Origin: an uncultured Lachnospiraceae bacterium
GTDB lineage: Bacteria > Bacillota > Clostridia > Lachnospirales > Lachnospiraceae
DNA length: 10,722 nucleotides
Direction: 5' to 3'
NCBI GenBank assembly: GCA_937915975.1
Contig: CALGGL010000382.1
Coordinates: 1-10,722 of the forward strand
Shown here: positions 5,562 to 10,722 of the stretch, piece by piece
Layout of the letters: each line of letters opens with the position of its first letter
How positions within the stretch are numbered: the stretch's first letter is position 1
Translations under genes and position numbers: made by a program
Notes under the pieces: model-generated
What the model was told of the DNA's origin: nothing
Seen by the model: the letters and a program-made list of their open reading frames with translations, nothing else
Databases searched by the model: none

Positions 5562-7352
5562 ATGGATTCAAGTAAACCGGAAAAGGTTATGCCAATCAAA
5601 CATTTCAGATACGAAAAGCAGCTGATACTCTTTTTGCTTTTTTTCCTTTACAGCTATAATTATTCTATGGTTCAAAGCTATTATTCCACGCTTGCAAACG
5701 GATTTTTTAAAAGCGAGAAAATGGTACTTAACTCAAGTGTCTCTCTCCTTTTCTATGCTCTCGGCCTTTTATTATGTGCTGTTTTTCTTAGCTATAGAAA
5801 GGTTAATCCTTCTCATTTGAGACTTACCATGGGAATTATTACTTTACTTAATCCGCCTTTTCTTATGCTTTACTTTACAACCCAAAAAGCATCCTTTTTT
5901 CTCGTGTCAATCTTTCTTTTGATGATAATTTCCGGTATTCAGGGGGTATATATCTATAAGCTTATGTATGATTCCATCGCTCCGGCTTCCCATACCGGAA
6001 AGGTTTACGCAATTGCGGTTTCCTGCTCGATTATTCTTCAGTACATATTTCAGATGCTTGTAAAAAACACAGATATTATATTATTCAGCCTCTTGATTGC
6101 GGCATTTCTTACAGCCTTTATATTTTTCTCAGGAATTACAAAGAGGTGTGAGAAGATAGAGCAGTCTCTTTCGGATACTGATACAGATGCTGAAACGAAA
6201 AAGGGGTATAAAAGCTTTAGATTTATGTTTATTTCAATTCTTATAGTTATAATCCTTTTGGAATTTACAGGTAACTTTCTTTCATATCCGCTGCTTGCGC
6301 TTATGTCACAGGGAAAACCGATTGTTTATTCTACCCCAAGACTTTTTGTGATTTTTGCTTACATCTTTATGGGAATAATTGCCGACATAGAGGAAATGAA
6401 GTATATTCCTGCCGTTACCTTCGTAGGCGTTCTTATCGGAATTCTCAATCCGGTTTTACTTTATGATCCTAATTATATCTATCTTAATACCTGTATCTAT
6501 TATATCGTTGCGGGAACCATTAACAGCTTTCTTGCTCTTATGATGTGGAAGCTTGCCAAGGGCAAAAAAAGAGCCCCGCTTATCGCAACAAGCGGTCGTA
6601 TTATAGACAGCATCTTTTCTTTTATTTTCGTATCTTCAATATGGTCCGGGCTTTCGCTTTCCCTGATTATAGGCTTGGAGCTTATTGCAATAATTATTAT
6701 TATGATACTGTTTGCATTTTCGGGATATTTCAACCTTACCTCAACGGAGGAGCCGATTGTCGAGCATATCACACCGGAGGAATTTGCAAGGTATTTTGAA
6801 TTTTCCGACAAGGAAACCGAGATATTTACTGCTGCTATCTCCCATAACGGAACCATGTCCGAGCTTGCGGCAAAGCTTTATATCTCACGAAGCATCCTGT
6901 ATCGTAACCTCGGTAACATATGTGTCAAAACCGGACAGGATAACTTCCAATCGGTAAAGCATCTTTATTATCAGATGCCGGTTAAAACGAAGATTGACAC
7001 AACAGATTCACCTTCCCCGGATGATTCGGCAGATTCTATACTGCTTAGAGAAAACGGCACAAATTCTACGGATGAGAAAATTGACAAATCTCTCGGAGAA
7101 ACAGAAACTATTGATACTTCAAATGATTTTGAAAACAGACTTTTAAGATTCTCGGAAACCTATGCTCTTACGACAAAGGAAACTGATATATTACGTCTTT
7201 TTATAGAAAACCCCGGCAAAACTCAAAAGGAGCTTGCCGAAATGCAGGGCACATCAACCCTTCGTACCGTTCAGCGTCATCTCGCTTCCATACGAACCAA
7301 AACCAAAGTAAAATCTCTGGTCGAGTTAAGTGTACTGTTTGAAAAGACATGA
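5562..7352 (+). CDS. 12-TM membrane protein with two C-terminal LuxR-type HTH domains
   Basis: 596 residues. Residues 20-390 hold about twelve hydrophobic segments arranged like a major-facilitator transporter, with a polar central loop at 192-218. This is followed by a LuxR-type HTH (about 412-470: SDKETEIF, ELAAKLYISRSILYRNLGNI), an acidic Ser/Thr/Asp-rich linker (472-527), and a second LuxR-type HTH (about 534-595: LTTKETDIL, KELAEMQGTSTLRTVQRHL). Membrane-anchored LuxR regulators with an MFS-like sensor are known from Actinobacteria such as Eggerthella and from some clostridia; they usually carry one HTH, so the tandem pair is notable. Such proteins are thought to sense a small molecule in the membrane and bind DNA directly. 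GAGG lies nine bases ahead of the ATG. Divergent from the CoA-transferase, convergent with the DUF4428 gene. Ligand and target unknown. Confidence 0.85.
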   Translation: MDSSKPEKVMPIKHFRYEKQLILFLLFFLYSYNYSMVQSYYSTLANGFFKSEKMVLNSSVSLLFYALGLLLCAVFLSYRKVNPSHLRLTMGIITLLNPPFLMLYFTTQKASFFLVSIFLLMIISGIQGVYIYKLMYDSIAPASHTGKVYAIAVSCSIILQYIFQMLVKNTDIILFSLLIAAFLTAFIFFSGITKRCEKIEQSLSDTDTDAETKKGYKSFRFMFISILIVIILLEFTGNFLSYPLLALMSQGKPIVYSTPRLFVIFAYIFMGIIADIEEMKYIPAVTFVGVLIGILNPVLLYDPNYIYLNTCIYYIVAGTINSFLALMMWKLAKGKKRAPLIATSGRIIDSIFSFIFVSSIWSGLSLSLIIGLELIAIIIIMILFAFSGYFNLTSTEEPIVEHITPEEFARYFEFSDKETEIFTAAISHNGTMSELAAKLYISRSILYRNLGNICVKTGQDNFQSVKHLYYQMPVKTKIDTTDSPSPDDSADSILLRENGTNSTDEKIDKSLGETETIDTSNDFENRLLRFSETYALTTKETDILRLFIENPGKTQKELAEMQGTSTLRTVQRHLASIRTKTKVKSLVELSVLFEKT

Positions 7353-7353
7353 A

Positions 7354-7382
7354 AAAAGGACAGCCATCATGGCTGTCCTTTT
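7354..7382. terminator. Bidirectional intrinsic terminator
   Basis: AAAAGGACAGCCAT (7354-7367) and its exact complement (7369-7382) surround a single base. The GC-rich stem is flanked by A-runs and T-runs, so it works in both directions. It lies between the converging stop codons of the LuxR regulator (7350-7352) and the DUF4428 gene (7406). Confidence 0.88.
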
Positions 7383-7405
7383 GGTTTATACCCTTTTGGT
7401 TATAC

Positions 7406-8422
7406 CTAGCTTAGTGGTGCACTGCATACCGAACAGTGACCGTCAGGAGTCGGTGTCATAGCGCTTCCGCAGTATGGGCAGGTAACCGATGCGACACTCA
7501 TCTGAGGTGCCGACTGCATTTGTTGCTGTTGAAATTGCTGCTGTGGCTGGAAGCCCTGCTGAGGCTGCATTCCGTTCATCTGCGGCTGCATCTGCTGATT
7601 ATTAAGATATGCCTGAAGCTGTTCCGGAGTTCCCGTAGCCGCAATAGCTTTTAACTCCTCAACTCGTCTCATATTCTCTGTAGCCTGTAAAAGAGCTGCA
7701 TCCTGTGAATTAAAGCCCGTCTGGTTATATTGATTTACCTGGGATTGTGCCCCTGCCTGCATTCTCATGCCTTCTATGGCTTCCTTCATCTCATTACCTA
7801 TATTTATGTATCTTTGATATTTGTCCACTCCCGGAGCTGAGACAAAATTACGAACTACGGACCATCCGCTTGTTGCCATACCCTGAGACATACAATGCTC
7901 GCCTGTACTTACCGAGCCGTTGCTTATGGAAAACTCCATATCGTCAAAATATGGATTACCGTTTACAAATATGGTTGCCTTAAAAGTATATGAATATTCG
8001 TATTTTGGCGGATTGTAGCTTACCTGCTTACCATCCACCGTTCTCTTTAATTCTCTTCTGTTTTCATCCACCTTAAGATCAATTCCGGATGCCTGTGAGA
8101 AGTCAAGTATATCAGGATTATCCTCCATAAAATTGCTTGAGCGTGTAACCGTAAATTTTCGGTTTACATCGTCAATAAAAAGCTTATAGTTTTCTCCGAT
8201 GGTTCTGGTAGTCTGGAATCTGCTGCAAGCCTCTTTATTGGCCTCACGATAGCTAAGCTGTTCCTTTATACCGTCTATCGTGCTGTGACGTCTTTCCGAA
8301 AACCATGGTGAAAGCTTCTTCGCACAATCCTTACAAAGATTTCCGTCATCAACCTTTCTGTTTCCCAAAAGACTGATCTTCTCTCCGCATACATCACAAA
8401 ACTTCTTATCAAATAACCCCAT
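7406..8422 (-). CDS. DUF4428 protein with two zinc ribbons and a Gln-rich linker
   Basis: 338 residues, no signal peptide or membrane segment. Residues 1-50 are a DUF4428 zinc-ribbon module: cysteines C9, C12, C30 and C33, followed by KKLSPWFSERRHST. Residues 70-220 form a mostly beta domain of unknown role (FKATIFVNGNPYFDDMEFSI). After a helical stretch (240-270), residues 271-309 are rich in Gln, Met and Pro. A second four-cysteine ribbon closes the protein (C315, C318, C330, C333, CPYCGS...CSVCSAPL). The two ribbons probably bind zinc and mediate protein contacts; no enzymatic role is evident. AGGAGG sits six bases before the ATG. It lies downstream of glmS on the same strand, with 78 bases and a possible promoter between, so joint function is not implied. 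Confidence 0.82.
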   Translation of the reverse strand: MGLFDKKFCDVCGEKISLLGNRKVDDGNLCKDCAKKLSPWFSERRHSTIDGIKEQLSYREANKEACSRFQTTRTIGENYKLFIDDVNRKFTVTRSSNFMEDNPDILDFSQASGIDLKVDENRRELKRTVDGKQVSYNPPKYEYSYTFKATIFVNGNPYFDDMEFSISNGSVSTGEHCMSQGMATSGWSVVRNFVSAPGVDKYQRYINIGNEMKEAIEGMRMQAGAQSQVNQYNQTGFNSQDAALLQATENMRRVEELKAIAATGTPEQLQAYLNNQQMQPQMNGMQPQQGFQPQQQFQQQQMQSAPQMSVASVTCPYCGSAMTPTPDGHCSVCSAPLS

Positions 8423-8471
8423 TTTTATCCTCCTATCCTACATTTATGTGTAACAGGGACAATCATTACTT

Positions 8472-8480
8472 ATTATATCA
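8472..8480 (-). promoter_or_regulatory. Extended -10 promoter for the DUF4428 gene
   Basis: The minus strand reads TGATATAAT, a perfect TATAAT (8472-8477) with the extended TGn element. It is about 50 bases ahead of the ATG at 8422. The -35 region is poor, as extended -10 promoters allow. Confidence 0.5.
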
Positions 8481-8500
8481 CATAGACTGTATCACACTTT

Positions 8501-10315
8501 TTACTCTACTGTAACTGATTTAGCCAAATTACGTGGCTTATCAACATCAAGTCCCTTTGCTTCAGAAGTATAGTAAGCAATGAGCTGAAGTATTGCTGCT
8601 GTCGCAAATGCCGTAAATTCGCTGTCAAGCTTTGGTATTCTTATATGCTTGTCGCAAATTTTATCATCATGAACCTCTTCATCCATGCTGATTAATACAA
8701 CATAAGCTCCTCTTGCCTTTACCTCTCTTATGTTGGATATAACCTTTGCATAGACATCCTCCTGGGTTGCAAGAGCTATTACAGGAACATTTTCGGTTAT
8801 AAGTGCAATGGTTCCGTGCTTTAATTCTCCGGCAGCATAAGCCTCTGCATGAACATAAGAAATCTCCTTAAGCTTTAGGGCTGCCTCAAGGCTCATTACA
8901 TAATCGAGCCCTCTTCCGATATAAAACGCATCCGGTGCAAGCTTGATATGATTGGCTATACGCTTGATGTTATTGGCATTTTTAAGTGTTTCTTCTATTA
9001 TGTTAGGCGTATTCATAAGCTTGGTTATGAATTCCTTTGCCTCCTTTTTGGTAAGGATTCCCTTCACAAGTCCGAGCTTACAGGTGATAAGATACATGGC
9101 CGCAACCTGAACCGTATATGCCTTTGTACTTGCAACCGCAATTTCCGGACCTGCATGCGTATATAGCACATAATCACTTTCACGTGCTATAGTCGAACCC
9201 TTTACATTTACAATTGATAAAACCTTCGAGCCCTTGGACTTAGCAAGCTTAAGCGCCTCTAAGGTATCTATTGTTTCACCCGACTGGGACAAAACTATCG
9301 TAAGCGTATGCTCGTCAATAATCGGATCCTTATATCTGAACTCCGAAGCTATCTCCACGATTACAGGTATTCTGAGCTTCTTTTCTATAAGCTGCTTACC
9401 CACCATACCCGCATGCATGGCAGTACCGCAGGCTACAACCGTTATATTGGTGCAATTTTCAAATACTGCATCATCTATCTCATCCTCGGCAAAATCAGGA
9501 AGCCCATCCGAGATTCTCGTAACAACGGTATTTCTTATAGCATCCGGCTGCTCGTATATCTCCTTTAACATAAAGAACGGGTAGCCGCCCTTCTGTGCAC
9601 TGGTTATATCCCAGTTAACCGTAAGAATCTTCGGCTTAACCTCATTTCCCTTTAAGTCCTTTATATCTATTCCTTCTGATGTAAGCGTAAGTATGTGATA
9701 CTCAGGAACAACAAAGTATTCTTTGGAAAATGCAATGAGCGCTGTTAGGTCAGATGCGATAACCGAACCCTTTTCACAGGATGTGGCTACCATAGGGCTT
9801 ACATTTCTTATAGCAAATATCTTACCCGGTATATCCTGAAACATTATGCAAAGTGCAAATGCTCCGGAAAGAATCTTTACAACCTGCTTAATCGCCCTGT
9901 AAGGGTCGCCCTCATAAAACTTATCGATAAGTGCTGCAACAACCTCTGAGTCCGTCTCAGAAACAATAGTATCCTGCAAGCCGTATTCAACTATAAGCTC
10001 ACGGTAATTTTCGATAATACCGTTATGGATAAGCACGACCTGCCCGCATCTGTGTGGATGCGCATTGGTATCGGTTACTCCTCCGTGTGTAGCCCAGCGT
10101 GTATGTCCGATGCCGCATGTAGCATCAAGTTCCTCAGAATTACATAGCTTCTTAAGCTCGGCAACCTTACCGGTTCTTTTCCTTAAGGTAATCTCTCCCT
10201 CGGAAAGGAGTGCGATTCCCGCACTGTCATAGCCTCTGTACTCAAGCTGCTCCAAACCGTTTATAATAATATCCTTAGCAGGAATATTACCTGTAAATCC
10301 AATAATTCCGCACAT
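8501..10315 (-). CDS. glmS: Glutamine--fructose-6-phosphate aminotransferase (isomerizing)
   Basis: 604 residues, the usual length. It converts fructose-6-phosphate and glutamine to glucosamine-6-phosphate and glutamate, the entry step to UDP-GlcNAc for peptidoglycan. The N-terminal class II glutaminase has the nucleophile C2 (MCGIIGFTG), RGYDSAG (27-33), HTRWATHGG (71-79), HNGIIENY (97-104) and SETDSE (119-124). Two SIS sugar-isomerase domains follow: ACGTAMHAG, SQSGETIDT and ASTKAYT in the first, GRGLDYVMSLEAALKLKE in the second. The end, NLAKSVTVE, holds the lysine (K599) expected in isomerisation. AAGGAG precedes the ATG. Expression is expected to be governed by the ribozyme in its leader. 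Stand-alone essential-type gene; no odd residue seen. Confidence 0.98.
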   Translation of the reverse strand: MCGIIGFTGNIPAKDIIINGLEQLEYRGYDSAGIALLSEGEITLRKRTGKVAELKKLCNSEELDATCGIGHTRWATHGGVTDTNAHPHRCGQVVLIHNGIIENYRELIVEYGLQDTIVSETDSEVVAALIDKFYEGDPYRAIKQVVKILSGAFALCIMFQDIPGKIFAIRNVSPMVATSCEKGSVIASDLTALIAFSKEYFVVPEYHILTLTSEGIDIKDLKGNEVKPKILTVNWDITSAQKGGYPFFMLKEIYEQPDAIRNTVVTRISDGLPDFAEDEIDDAVFENCTNITVVACGTAMHAGMVGKQLIEKKLRIPVIVEIASEFRYKDPIIDEHTLTIVLSQSGETIDTLEALKLAKSKGSKVLSIVNVKGSTIARESDYVLYTHAGPEIAVASTKAYTVQVAAMYLITCKLGLVKGILTKKEAKEFITKLMNTPNIIEETLKNANNIKRIANHIKLAPDAFYIGRGLDYVMSLEAALKLKEISYVHAEAYAAGELKHGTIALITENVPVIALATQEDVYAKVISNIREVKARGAYVVLISMDEEVHDDKICDKHIRIPKLDSEFTAFATAAILQLIAYYTSEAKGLDVDKPRNLAKSVTVE

Positions 10316-10389
10316 AAAATAATCTCCTTATATTTAATTATATTATAATCAATCGTACATCATACCATTCGTATAAAATGTATTCCTGA

Positions 10390-10573
10390 TTTTTACCGGC
10401 TGTAAGACCTCTGTTTTGAGGTTACCCTCATATTTAATCTCACATATCGCACCCGGTAAATGTACGGGAAGGCATCCGCCGAATTTTCGATAACCCTCCT
10501 CCTCGTCAACCTGAAAGATGTCGTGTCACATCAGACACATATCACGTCTTACCATCTGACAGGTGCTGGCGCT
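10390..10573 (-). ncRNA. glmS ribozyme-riboswitch
   Basis: The minus strand carries the hallmark core of the self-cleaving glmS ribozyme. AGCGCCAGCACCT (10573-10561) contains the cleavage site, expected between 10573 and 10572. GACGAGGAGGAGGGTTATCG and ATTCGGCGGATGCC follow, as in the Bacillus element. A long P1/P2 extension lies at about 10513-10560, containing GTGTC-N6-GACAC. P3 is TTTACCGG paired with CCGGTAAA (10392-10399), and a small GAGG/CCTC stem sits between as in P4. The 3' edge is about 75 bases before the glmS ATG. By established knowledge, glucosamine-6-phosphate is the cofactor for cleavage, and the cut mRNA is then degraded, giving feedback on GlmS. All core segments appear present. 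Confidence 0.95.
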
Positions 10574-10588
10574 AAGGTTTTTAACCTT
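10574..10588 (-). repeat. Short hairpin just before the ribozyme cleavage site
   Basis: AAGGTT and AACCTT with three bases between them form a small stem-loop in the leader RNA. It ends one base upstream of the expected cleaved nucleotide. It lies outside the conserved ribozyme; whether it helps folding or is chance is unknown. Confidence 0.45.
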
Positions 10589-10625
10589 TCGAAATCCATA
10601 TCCTACTACAACATATAGATGTTTT

Positions 10626-10654
10626 ATTATAACATATATACTAAATAAACGCAA
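10626..10654 (-). promoter_or_regulatory. Promoter of the glmS leader
   Basis: On the minus strand TTGCGT (10649-10654) and a perfect TATAAT (10626-10631) are 17 bases apart. Transcription would start near 10619, about 46 bases ahead of the ribozyme cleavage site. The -35 is weak (TTG then mismatches). Confidence 0.55.
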
Positions 10655-10722
10655 ACATACTTTATTCTTTAACTATAATTTACTTTATATATAAAAAATG
10701 ATATACTTTGTTTGTTAAAAAA

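Noticed and set aside
6500..6856. 118-codon minus-strand frame inside the LuxR regulator
   Set aside because: Antisense to membrane segments; its hydrophobic runs mirror those of the real gene.
8423..8500. Terminator after glmS
   Set aside because: I looked for a stem with a T-run on the minus strand and found none; only a promoter-like extended -10 is supported.
9234..9584. 116-codon plus-strand frame inside glmS
   Set aside because: Antisense shadow of the glmS SIS domain region.

Overview
The window suggests a low-G+C, Gram-positive anaerobe of the Lachnospiraceae type (Butyrivibrio / Roseburia relatives). The reasons are a butyryl-CoA:acetate-type CoA-transferase, a DUF4428 zinc-ribbon protein, a glmS gene led by a glmS ribozyme, strong AAGGAG-type ribosome binding sites and AT-rich intergenic DNA. 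This placement is inferred from gene content and style; no rRNA or other marker is present.

Layout. Positions 1-377 hold no gene I can support, only two hairpins, one of which may end a gene lying off the left edge. Positions 378-3574 form a worn accessory segment. A chemoreceptor (MCP) C-terminal tail on the minus strand abuts, head to head, the effector-binding half of a LysR regulator on the plus strand; both have lost their 5' ends at about 660-680. Next come an intact small membrane protein on the minus strand with a very good promoter embedded in nested GTTAG/CTAAC palindromes, a short unidentified gene tail, a complete sugar O-acetyltransferase of the LacA/Maa type, and the C-terminal half of an AAA-type ATPase whose Walker domain is missing. 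The ATPase breaks off at a cluster of two long palindromes (3552-3667) that share a consensus and carry 14-base repeats at their edges.

Positions 3687-10722 look healthy. A CoA-transferase (minus) and a 12-TM membrane protein carrying two LuxR-type HTH domains (plus) are divergent across a 537-bp spacer holding a large hairpin and candidate operators. The regulator converges on a DUF4428 protein (minus), with a bidirectional terminator between them. Upstream of that gene lies glmS (minus), whose leader carries a complete glmS ribozyme behind a recognisable promoter.

How the genes fit together. The CoA-transferase would perform the last step of butyrate formation from butyryl-CoA and acetate. 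The membrane LuxR protein is a one-component sensor candidate and may act on its own promoter or the shared spacer. GlmS makes glucosamine-6-phosphate for the cell wall, and the ribozyme would shut its mRNA down when that product is abundant. Most of the novelty lies in the tandem-HTH membrane regulator, the palindrome cluster at the broken ATPase, and the nested operator at 1832-1876. No CRISPR array, tRNA, rRNA, intact transposase or complete defence system was seen.
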